From Stephanodiscus triporus (lineage: Eukaryota; Bacillariophyta; Thalassiosirophyceae; Thalassiosirales; Thalassiosiraceae), in contig JALLAZ010000609.1 in the NCBI GenBank assembly GCA_036939755.1, forward strand, positions 1 to 14,376: DNA of 14,376 nucleotides, given 5' to 3'. Within the stretch, counting starts at the first letter, position 1; every line of letters begins with the position of its first letter. A model generated the notes under the pieces. The model saw only the letters and a program-made list of their open reading frames with translations. It had not been told where the DNA came from and did not search any database. Positions 7,568 through 14,376 of the stretch are shown in pieces. Made by a program: the position numbers and the translations under genes.

Positions 7568-8611
7568 CTAGTCCATGAACCCAAGCATCTTCTTCGAAAG
7601 CTCCACCCCAAGGAAGCACGCCGCATTTGCCGGAAAAGCACGCATCAGCGCAGGTCGTAACCCCCTGAACAAACCGGCATACCCCTCTTCCTTAATCAAT
7701 GCCTTGTAAACGTCAACTATTCCGCTGTACTTCCCTTCCGGAGCCGTTTGGTATCTGCTTTTGATGACGTCGAAGGGTATGCCGACGGTCCAGCACGCCA
7801 TCCCCGCAAGCCCGCCGGCGGTGACCACCGCCGGTAACGATAGCTGCCCCTTGTTGGGATCGATGCCCTGCAATTTCATGATTTCTCTCTTGGAATACTC
7901 GTACATGCCAAAGTACGCCACGGTGCCCGGAATGTCCCGAGCGAGAGTCGCGACGGTCCCCTTGTAAACCGAGGACATCCCCCCCTCCTTCAATAGCTGC
8001 CTCGCGCAATCCATCATCCCCGAGTACTTGGCCTTGCCCCCCTTCTCCACCTCGTTCGCCTGTACCTGCAACAGGCACTTGATGCGCTCGGACGGCGCCA
8101 TGATGCCGGTCGTGGGGATGGCCGATAGCGCCCCCGCGACGCAGATTTCGGCCATGCCCAACGAGTACGGCCGCGCCGCCATCTCGTCCGGGGTCATCCC
8201 CCACTGTCCGTAGGACCTGACCATGCGCTGTCCCATGTCGTAGCTCCAGAAGCTCACCGCGAACATCGGGGACACGGCCGTCAGCGGCGCCGACACCCCC
8301 CGGTACAGTCCCCTGACCCCCTCCTTCCGTAGGGTGTCGGAGAGCATCCCAGTCACCGACGCCCCGCCCCCGGCGGCGACGCCGACGCTGGTTTGCATGC
8401 GCACCTTGACGAGGTCTAGGGGATGCCCGACTAGGACCGCGCACGCCCCGCCCACGCCGCCGGAGACGAAGGATTTGAGGGCGGATTCGGACTTGGGCGT
8501 TTCCTTCTCCGCCGCCTCCTCGACGTTTGGCGCGATCGGTTTGGTGAGCTTCGTCTCGAGTTTCGCCGTCACGGTCGGGTTGATTTCGGATGTTGTTGCT
8601 GCCGACGACAT
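7568..8611 (-). CDS. Mitochondrial carnitine/acylcarnitine-type carrier (SLC25)
   Basis: An intronless frame of 347 residues, against about 300 for the family; the difference is a 45-residue hydrophilic N-terminal extension. The three SLC25 repeats carry the PxDxxK/PxExxK signatures: PLDLVKVR at 64-71, PSERIKCL at 173-180 and PFDVIKSR at 279-286. Repeat 3 runs into FPANAACFLGVE, typical of the carnitine carrier (SLC25A20). The repeat-2 contact pair is Arg-Asp (225-226, in ARDIP). From memory this fits carnitine carriers better than ornithine carriers, which have Arg-Glu. Inferred role: exchange of acylcarnitine for carnitine, or a related basic metabolite, across the inner mitochondrial membrane, feeding beta-oxidation. 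Start context is TTAATCATG. It is divergent from POP5. Substrate could differ, for example as in the plant BOU carrier, so only the family is certain. Confidence 0.88.
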   Translation of the reverse strand: MSSAATTSEINPTVTAKLETKLTKPIAPNVEEAAEKETPKSESALKSFVSGGVGGACAVLVGHPLDLVKVRMQTSVGVAAGGGASVTGMLSDTLRKEGVRGLYRGVSAPLTAVSPMFAVSFWSYDMGQRMVRSYGQWGMTPDEMAARPYSLGMAEICVAGALSAIPTTGIMAPSERIKCLLQVQANEVEKGGKAKYSGMMDCARQLLKEGGMSSVYKGTVATLARDIPGTVAYFGMYEYSKREIMKLQGIDPNKGQLSLPAVVTAGGLAGMACWTVGIPFDVIKSRYQTAPEGKYSGIVDVYKALIKEEGYAGLFRGLRPALMRAFPANAACFLGVELSKKMLGFMD

Positions 8612-8964
8612 GATTAATGGCGGTTGTGTGGATGGGTTGATGCGTATTGATGGGAATAGGGAGGCGTGGAGTGTGAATTGAGCACTGGAGTTGAGTTTAT
8701 GAGGAGGAGAGTGTCAATGATCGCATGGCAAGATTTTTGCCACCGCCTCCGCAACTGAAAAAAAAAAAAAAATAGATCAGCCGAGCAGCTATAGTGTATT
8801 GAGCTCCTACGTAGAATGAGCTATTTGTGTTGACACGAGCCAGTCATCGACGAGCGTGATCCACAATCTTTGTCACGAGTTGGCCAGTTTTCATTCACTG
8901 TTTGCGGCCCCAAGACCCTCCCCGCGCCCCACCACCCCGCCCACGTCGGCCATCATCGATTAAA
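8612..8964. promoter_or_regulatory. Divergent promoter, carrier gene / POP5
   Basis: This 353-base region between two divergent starts must serve both genes. It contains an A run (about 8758-8772) and the palindrome CTACGTAG (8807-8814) near its middle. A C-rich stretch lies just upstream of POP5 (8905-8945). No clear TATA box is visible. Confidence 0.55.
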
Positions 8965-9588
8965 ATGGTCCGTAAGAAGAATCGATGGCTCCTCGTCCAG
9001 TTCGACTTCGAGAGCGACATCCTGTCGTCATGTGCCAACCTCCGCGAAACGGAACGATCGGCAGCCGCGGCCTCGAGCTCAAGCAGTGGCAAGAAACGAA
9101 AGCCGCCGCCGCCACAAGCGTCCGGCGGCGGCGACGCGTGCGACGCGGCCGCCCAATCGATACGTCAGGTCACCGGCACGGACATATATCGCGCCCTGCG
9201 TGATTCGATCGTGCAAAACTTCGGCCACGTGAGCGCGGCCCTGGCCGACGTTCAGGTTCGTCTTTACGATCCGAGGATGCGCCTCGCCGTCGTTAAAACG
9301 ACCAGGGACGGGTATCCAATCGTCCGATCCTCCCTCGCGGTAATGACGCAAGTCAACCAGGGGGGGGACGCGCTCAGGGTGGTGGCGTCGACGATTTCGG
9401 TCAGCGGTTCGGCTCGTACGGCTCGCAATGCTGCGTGGGGCGAAATACAAAAAAGGTTTGGGATGGACGTGGGACTTCTCAAGAAGCAGAGTGGGAACGA
9501 GCCGTGGACGAAGAAGACCAGAATCGCCCTGGAAAAGGCTTTGCAGGAGCTGGAAGAACGGTTGGATAAATTTGACTCTAGCTGCTAA
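8965..9588 (+). CDS. POP5: RNase P/MRP protein subunit POP5
   Basis: A 207-residue protein from the ATG at 8965. The frame is open further upstream, but MVRKKNRWLLVQ is the canonical POP5 N-terminus, which fixes this start. POP5 is a small protein subunit shared by nuclear RNase P (tRNA 5' maturation) and RNase MRP (rRNA ITS1 cleavage). The conserved fold is seen from residue 70: GTDIYRALRDSI, the VRLYDPRMRLAVVKTTRD beta segment (98-114), YPIVRSSLAVMTQV (117-130) and the hallmark STISVSGSARTARN (142-155). Between the first strand and the core, residues 30-66 are a low-complexity insert rich in Ser, Ala, Lys and Pro. The C-terminus (186-207) is a charged helix. It is intronless and ends 110 bases from the convergent desaturase stop, so the 3' UTRs probably abut or overlap. 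Confidence 0.9.
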   Translation: MVRKKNRWLLVQFDFESDILSSCANLRETERSAAAASSSSSGKKRKPPPPQASGGGDACDAAAQSIRQVTGTDIYRALRDSIVQNFGHVSAALADVQVRLYDPRMRLAVVKTTRDGYPIVRSSLAVMTQVNQGGDALRVVASTISVSGSARTARNAAWGEIQKRFGMDVGLLKKQSGNEPWTKKTRIALEKALQELEERLDKFDSSC

Positions 9589-9698
9589 GATTCGTCGAGT
9601 GGTTTGAGATTGGACAGAAGGATATGTTCGCATCGGACAATATACGAGCTTACGCGTACGTTGCTAGAGGAAGAAATGTTGATCAGTCCTAGACCATC

Positions 9699-11395
9699 TC
9701 AGGCCCTGCCAGACAAAGGCTGTAATTCCCAATTAGACCCAGTCCCTGTCGTATGCATGTAAGCGACGGTCGATCTCAAATTTTCCCAAATCCATGGATA
9801 ATAAGCATACTTAACGCCGTGCTTCTTGCATATCTTCCTAATTACAGGAGCGATGTAGGGATAATGCGCCGAGCTCATGCGGGGGAAAAGGTGGTGCTCC
9901 ACCTGGAAGTTGAGGCCGCCCGTGAGAGAGCCAGCGATGACGCCGCCGTAGGTTGATGAACTTTCGACCTGGGATTTGAACCAACACACGGGTTCGCCAG
10001 TGTTGCGAAAACCGGCGGTGGGGTCGCGTTCGGAGTGCTCGAAGTTGTGGGACAGCGAGAACAGCACAGCGAGGACGAGGCTTTCGCTCACTCCCATCAA
10101 CATGATGATTGCAATGGTATTCAAATTGAAGCCGTTGTTTGTAATTGGGCAATATACGTTCAGGTACAAATACCAAACTCGAAGCGCGATTGCATACTTC
10201 CTCCTTTTGACGATATAGTCATTCTTCATTTGGATGCCGACGTACTCCGCCCCAGCGTGGCGAAGATCGAGCACCTGAGGATTGAAGACCATTGAAAGCC
10301 AGTACAAGCTCAGCACCAAAAGGAAATATACTCCCTGGAATTTATGCCACCTTTATGCGAACGAGAAGGTCAGTTGAGAGATTCATGGCGTGTTGTGCCT
10401 CATCTGCCGCCAAGTCGGGAATCATTCCTACATAGAATATCAAAAGACCACTCACCACTTCCGTTTCGGGTGGCCAATGGGATAATCGTTGAACGCAAAT
10501 ACGGGCTCCGAGCTGAAACTATCTGGATCCTTCTCAGAGTGGTTGGTGTAGGCATGGTGAGTCCAGTGCTGCACATAATAAGGTTAGCGTATTTTGGTCG
10601 TGACACTTTGTAGTATTGTTCCTTGAGCGTGAAACTGAGTTCATTCTGCTAACCGCACTCACCTGCGCCAGCCAATTCCACTTACATCCGCCAATGAGAT
10701 CTGCGCCGAATCCGAGCAGGTCGTTAATCCATGGCCGTTTCGAGGCGGCTCCGTGGTTGGCGTCATGCTGAACGTTCAAACCGATGAAAGCCTGGGAGAT
10801 GCCGAATACAATAGCAATGAGTACACCACTTTCACCCCAGCTACTGGGATTTGCAAATGAGGTAGCGGTTGCAAACTTGTGCTGCATGAAGAAGAAGAGC
10901 GCAACGTAGGCAAACACACGGACGAAGAAAGCGGGTGTGCCATATTCACGTCCTCGGCGAACAATCTTGAAGACTTCTGATTTGATCTCCCTTTCAAATG
11001 GAGTGTCAAACTTGTACCTGATAGAAATGCACGAAAGTAATGAGGATTGAATCGGCAACAATACTACAAGCGGCACATATTTCAACTTACTCTGGCTCGT
11101 AATCAACAACCCTGCCGACGACCTTCATCTTTTCCATATGCTTGACCGTGTGGTAAGGGTGGATCATTTTATACTGCACAGTCACGTCGTTGCCACCGAA
11201 GAATTTGATGACATTACCTCCTGGATGGACGAACTCCGCGATGTCGTAAATGACACCTTCGATAGCGATCTCGTTCCCTTTCAGTCCCTTCGAAGAACGG
11301 AGGGTAGACTCGGTGGGAGGGTCTACATCGTGAACAGTGGTTTTGTCCGCAATGCGATTGCGTAGAGTGGGTCCTGCGTTCGCGTTTGGCGGCAT
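9699..11395 (-). CDS. Front-end delta-5-type fatty acid desaturase with cytochrome b5 domain
   Basis: Four exons on the minus strand: 11395-11091, 11017-10663, 10568-10456 and 10350-9699, giving 474 residues. All junctions are GT-AG and keep frame (phases 2, 0, 2). The N-terminal cytochrome b5 domain has HPGG at 57-60. The three di-iron histidine boxes are HDANH (186-190), HWTHH (221-225) and QVEHH (407-411); the Gln in place of His in box 3 is the mark of front-end desaturases. Hydrophobic spans surround residues 131-147, 165-182 and 264-280. Text such as GGNDVTVQYKMIHPYHT and GLNFQVEHHLFPRMSSA matches my recollection of the delta-5 desaturase of Phaeodactylum (469 residues). Inferred role: ER conversion of 20:3n-6 or 20:4n-3 to ARA or EPA. 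Delta-6 or delta-8 activity cannot be ruled out from sequence, but delta-5 is favoured. Exon 3 opens exactly at the second histidine box. Confidence 0.93.
10351..10455 (-). other. Desaturase intron 3 (105 nt)
   Basis: Donor AAGTG|GTGAGT at 10455; acceptor CATAAAG|GTGGCAT at 10351. Splicing forms the Trp-258 codon and restores the conserved HKFQ segment. Confidence 0.85.
10569..10662 (-). other. Desaturase intron 2 (94 nt)
   Basis: Donor GCGCAG|GTGAGT at 10662; acceptor TATGTGCAG|CACTGG at 10569. Phase 0, between Gln-220 and His-221 of the second histidine box. Confidence 0.9.
11018..11090 (-). other. Desaturase intron 1 (73 nt)
   Basis: Donor CCAGA|GTAAGT at 11090; acceptor TTCTATCAG|GTACAAG at 11018. 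Phase 2; Glu-102 is split. It lies between the cytochrome b5 domain and the desaturase core. Confidence 0.9.
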
Positions 11396-11920
11396 GGTGC
11401 CTTGTTCTTACGATGCCTGTTTGCTGGCATATATGAGGAGGATGATCGATGCTGCGTTCCAACACGACTTTCCCACTCACTGACTCGCACGAGCGTCTAT
11501 CTACTCTCACCGACGGCTCGGATTTTAAGACGGCACCACCACACCTGTCTGACTCACCCGAGCATCTGGATAGTAGAGAATGCCGGACACTTCGCAGAAG
11601 ATTCGATTCATCAACGAGTAGAGATAAGATGATATTATTATCATATACGGATACCATACCATACCAAGATTCCTGCCTCTCTCCAATGACACTAACCTGA
11701 TTGGTTCACTCTACCTAGACTGAATCTCTCGTAAAAAATAGGAGTACGTAGTAGAGTTGTAAGTAACTTTTATGTTACGTATTCTACTTACGTAGTTACG
11801 ACACTTGGGCTCAGTAGGGGGCAGGCCCCCCAAACGGAGCCATTTCATTTCTTTTCTTCAACCTCTTCTCCTCTCTTCGCTACCATCCCAAGCCGGAGGC
11901 GCAAAACTTCATAAGCAATC
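11396..11920. promoter_or_regulatory. Shared promoter region, desaturase / UBX gene
   Basis: This is 525 bases between two divergent start codons. Near the desaturase, a CATATATG box (11428-11435) sits about 35 bases from its ATG. The middle has (ATACC)3 at 11651-11665. Three TACGTA sites cluster within 50 bases (11745-11750, 11776-11781, 11789-11794). An inverted repeat GGGGGC-AG-GCCCCC lies at 11817-11830. A pyrimidine-rich leader (11845-11890) precedes the UBX start, whose context is GCAATCATG. Confidence 0.6.
11745..11794. promoter_or_regulatory. Cluster of three TACGTA palindromes
   Basis: Exact TACGTA at 11745-11750, 11776-11781 and 11789-11794. TACGTA is the A-box form of the ACGT-core site bound by bZIP factors in plants. 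A function here is inferred from clustering in a bidirectional promoter. Confidence 0.4.
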
Positions 11921-13483
11921 ATGAACGATTACACGACCACCCAGCGCCGGACCGCCGGCTCGAGCGACGCGGGCGCGACCGCCACGTCCGCCCCGTCATC
12001 ATCCACGACATCATACGGATCATCGGGCGGTCCGTCGTCTTCGTCGAGCGGCGGCATCCACGGCAACAACGACAGCAGCAACAACAACAACGGCGGCGGC
12101 GGCGGCGGCGGCCACTCCTCCTCCTCGTCCTCGTCCTCCACGGCCTCGGGCGCGTTCGTCGCGATGATGCTTCCCCTGCGCGTCCTGACGAGTCTCCCCT
12201 CCATCGCGGCGATAGTGTTGCGCGTATTCCTGTGGCCGGCGCTGCGCCTGGCCAACGTCGCGTTCCCCCCCGGCGAGTACGACGGGATCAACAATCGCGC
12301 GGGGTCCGACCGCGCGGCGAGGGCGTTCGTGGACATGTTCCGCGAGCAGATATCCATCGTCCGTCCGACTACGACGACGATCGCGTCCGACGGCGGGAAC
12401 GACGACGACGACATCGATCGTCGTCGACGGCGGGAGGGGGGGGCGGAGGAGCACTACGTCGAGCCGCCTTGTCCGTTCGCTCCCCGGGGGTACGACGCGA
12501 TCGTCGCGGACGTCGCGGGGCGTCGCGTCGACTCCCGTCCGCTGCTGCTGCTGTACCTCCATTCCCCCCTCCACCCCGACGGCAGGCGCTTCGTCGGGGA
12601 GTACCTCTGCCATCCGCGATTGCTCCGATTGCTCAACGCGAGCAGCAGCCGAGGCGAGGGCGACGACGACGACGGAGGGGGGGGAGGGGGGGGACGAGGG
12701 GGGGGGGGCAGCGTGGTGTGCTTCGGCACGAGCGTGCACTCCACCGACGGGCAGAGGATGAGGGACGTCATGGGTGTGTCGAGGTTTCCCTTCCTCGCGC
12801 TCCTCGACGTCAAGTCGTCGTCGTCGGGGAACAATAACGGGGGCGTGAACAACGGCGTCGCGATGGAGACCCTCCTGCGCATGGAAGGGCCGCGGCTGTT
12901 CGCTATCCCCCCCGAGCAGATTACGGTCTACCTCAACACGGCGATAACTCGACACGCCGACATCCTCGCGGCGGAGGCGACGCGACGGATGCTCCGAGAG
13001 GAGGAATCGAGGCTCAGGGCCGAGCAGGACGCCGAGTACCGCGAGGCCCTCGAGGCCGACCGGACGAGGGAGGACGAGAGGCGCGCGATCGCGGAACGCG
13101 AGAGGAGGGCGCGGGAGGAGGAGGAGGAGGCCGCGCGTCTACGGGCGGCGATGGAGGAGGATCGCATCGGCAGGGCGAGGTCGACGATCGAAATGTCGGG
13201 GGGGGAACCGTCCCCAGGATCGGCGGATGCGGCGCGGTTGCGCTTCGCCCTGCCGAACGGGAAGAGAATAGATCGGCGCTTTCGCGGACCGATCGATACG
13301 GTCGGGACGATGAGGGCGTTCCTGGTCGTGCACTTTCACGAATGCGGCATCGAGATGAGGAATATCGGGCTGTCGACGAACTTCCCGAGGAGGACGTACA
13401 CGGAGTCGGACGACGCGCTTACGTTGGAGGAGGCGGGGCTGTCGCCCCAGGCGGTGGTTATGGTGCAGGATCTCGATTCATAA
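11921..13483 (+). CDS. FAF2/UBXD8-like UBX-domain protein
   Basis: An intronless frame of 520 residues. The N-terminus (1-75) is low-complexity Ser/Gly/Asn instead of the UBA domain usual in animal FAF2. A hydrophobic segment at 78-117, with Pro and Arg breaks, fits the ER/lipid-droplet hairpin. A thioredoxin-like UAS domain covers about 183-345 (PLLLLYLHSPLH at 207-218; FPFLALLDV at 289-297), interrupted by acidic/poly-Gly (244-263) and Ser/Asn/Gly (299-313) inserts. A coiled coil spans about 350-420, beginning with the EQDAEYREALEADR signature of this family. The UBX domain is at about 437-520 with NFPRR (487-491), the FPR loop that docks on p97/Cdc48. Inferred role: recruiting Cdc48 to ER or lipid-droplet membranes for ERAD and lipid homeostasis. 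FAF1 is less likely because of the hydrophobic segment. No clear UBA domain is visible. Confidence 0.85.
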   Translation: MNDYTTTQRRTAGSSDAGATATSAPSSSTTSYGSSGGPSSSSSGGIHGNNDSSNNNNGGGGGGGHSSSSSSSSTASGAFVAMMLPLRVLTSLPSIAAIVLRVFLWPALRLANVAFPPGEYDGINNRAGSDRAARAFVDMFREQISIVRPTTTTIASDGGNDDDDIDRRRRREGGAEEHYVEPPCPFAPRGYDAIVADVAGRRVDSRPLLLLYLHSPLHPDGRRFVGEYLCHPRLLRLLNASSSRGEGDDDDGGGGGGGRGGGGSVVCFGTSVHSTDGQRMRDVMGVSRFPFLALLDVKSSSSGNNNGGVNNGVAMETLLRMEGPRLFAIPPEQITVYLNTAITRHADILAAEATRRMLREEESRLRAEQDAEYREALEADRTREDERRAIAERERRAREEEEEAARLRAAMEEDRIGRARSTIEMSGGEPSPGSADAARLRFALPNGKRIDRRFRGPIDTVGTMRAFLVVHFHECGIEMRNIGLSTNFPRRTYTESDDALTLEEAGLSPQAVVMVQDLDS

Positions 13484-14041
13484 AAATAAACATAACGCTT
13501 TCGTTATCGTTCACGTTGAGGAGAAGGAAAATAATTTCTCCATTGACTGCCAAATATTGTAGATGCTGACAAAGTTTTTATGGTTTTTATGACGCATGTT
13601 TGTTATCATACGAATATGAATAACGCGACAGGGAGAGGAGGTGCGGGGGATGGTGCTGCAACGAAGTGGAGGGGCGAGGGCAACGGTCTGGGATGGCGGT
13701 GTGAAGTACGCGCTGTCTTGCGCCTTGGCCATACATGGTGCCCTACAAGACCAGTGAAGAAAGAGGCAGGCCCGATTAAGCAGCTAATCCCGTCGCTGCG
13801 AGAATTCCAGGCACCCCGCCTGTAAGAGCATCGTACGTTCTTGGGCTGCAAAACCCGTCAAAATAAGTAAGCAATGGACCTTACTAATTTTATCAGTCTA
13901 AACTTTAATTTGCTTAACGTTTACCAATCCAATCGAATTCACATTTACCGATCGGTGCCATCCGCAGACAAAGGGGCATATACATCAACATACACTGCTC
14001 TGACGAAGCAAACACATGCTAAATGAGTTACGTAGCATTTT
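13484..14041. other. Convergent 3' region with a GC-rich block
   Basis: This is 558 bases between the ends of the UBX gene (plus) and the SAP gene (minus). Most is AT-rich, but 13630-13850 is GC-richer and open in short frames on both strands. I recognise no protein domain, tRNA or rRNA in it. A 5-bp hairpin (CAGGC/GCCTG, 13808-13822) is present. A TACGTA site lies at 14029-14034, just past the stop of the minus-strand gene. It could be a 3' UTR, an unannotated ncRNA or a gene remnant. Confidence 0.4.
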
Positions 14042-14376
14042 TCAAACTCGATAATGATTCTTGAGGCGAGAGATCAATGATTCTTTTGAACCATCAAAAT
14101 CTGTGCCTCGCAATTCAAGCCAAGCTCTTAGATCATCCATTGAGAGTTGATTCAGATCATCACTGTCGATCTTGAGCTTCTTTCCTTGCTTGGATTTAAC
14201 AATTGAAAAAAGGATATCTTGCGGGATGTCCTTTCCATTGAGATTCTTGACGGTACCAGATGCCAGCACCTTATTGGCATTTGCAACAATGAAGTCGATT
14301 GCTGCTTCTTTGAGGAGAAAACAATTCATCTTCTCGGCGTATGCCACTGTTTCGACAGCATCACTTGGCGAAAATG
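14042..14376 (-). CDS. C-terminal part of probable BTB/BACK-SAP protein
   Basis: A minus-strand frame stays open through the window edge, so the gene is cut and its start is outside. About 111 residues are visible. The first 50 (VETVAYAEKMNCFLLKEAA, then IDFIVANANKV) resemble the helical stretch that follows BTB/POZ domains in BTB-MATH and BACK proteins, where the chain reads A..Y.C..LKEA..DFI. The last 36 residues, from LNQLSMDDLRAWLELRG to the end, form a SAP motif: two amphipathic helices with a central Gly that bind AT-rich or scaffold DNA. Inferred role: a Cullin-3 adaptor or chromatin-associated BTB protein. The BTB domain itself is not in view, so that part is inferred. SAP is the firmer call. 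Confidence 0.65.
   Translation of the reverse strand, partial: FSPSDAVETVAYAEKMNCFLLKEAAIDFIVANANKVLASGTVKNLNGKDIPQDILFSIVKSKQGKKLKIDSDDLNQLSMDDLRAWLELRGTDFDGSKESLISRLKNHYRV

Noticed and set aside
7713..8444. Second minus-strand frame (243 codons) within the carrier gene
   Set aside because: Frame-shifted reading of the carrier coding sequence, rich in Gly and Arg only.
8902..8964. Upstream extension of the POP5 frame
   Set aside because: It lacks an ATG, is Pro/Arg-rich, and the canonical POP5 N-terminus begins at the ATG at 8965.
12020..12955. Antisense 311-codon frame over the UBX gene
   Set aside because: Low-complexity shadow of Gly/Asp/Ser repeats; the sense frame has a full UAS-coil-UBX layout.
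13740..13850. Possible tRNA or small structured RNA
   Set aside because: No cloverleaf and no B-box (GGTTCGAAT-type) on either strand; only a 5-bp hairpin.

Overview
The window looks like nuclear DNA from a diatom, possibly a centric one. This is inferred from three things. The minus-strand desaturase has the layout and wording of diatom EPA-pathway delta-5 desaturases. Introns are few and short (73-177 nt) with GTGAGT/GTAAGT donors. Proteins carry long Ser, Thr, Gly, Asn and Asp runs encoded by triplet repeats. There are no bacterial operons, no mobile element, no CRISPR array, and no tRNA or rRNA that I can recognise. Layout: 1-770 holds a weakly supported proline-rich ORF (minus). 771-1518 is a keto-rich intergenic stretch with a perfect 19-bp palindrome. 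1519-5367 (plus) is one uninterrupted 1282-residue protein with three HMG-box-like modules, followed by a region resembling the beta-propeller of the RNA polymerase I factor TAF1C/Rrn6. 5743-7164 (plus, one intron) is a type I J-protein (DNAJA/Ydj1 class) with a shortened zinc-finger domain and a CaaX box. 7568-8611 (minus) is a mitochondrial carnitine/acylcarnitine-type carrier. 8965-9588 (plus) is the RNase P/MRP subunit POP5. 9699-11395 (minus, four exons) is a delta-5-type front-end desaturase with an N-terminal cytochrome b5 domain. 11921-13483 (plus) is a FAF2/UBXD8-like UBX protein. 14042-14376 (minus) is the C-terminal end of a probable BTB/BACK-SAP protein that continues beyond the window. 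The main transcription units alternate strands, so the window has divergent promoters (8612-8964 and 11396-11920) and convergent 3' ends (7165-7567, 9589-9698, 13484-14041). Two loose themes appear. One is ribosomal RNA synthesis and processing (the HMG/TAF1C-like protein and POP5). The other is lipid handling (acylcarnitine carrier, PUFA desaturase, and a UBXD8-like protein whose animal relative senses unsaturated fatty acids). The most novel element is the 1519-5367 gene. If the propeller assignment holds, it joins a UBF-like multi-HMG-box module and an SL1/core-factor subunit in one polypeptide, two parts of the Pol I initiation machinery that are separate proteins in animals. A palindromic TACGTA element recurs seven times in the noncoding DNA and is a second candidate for follow-up.
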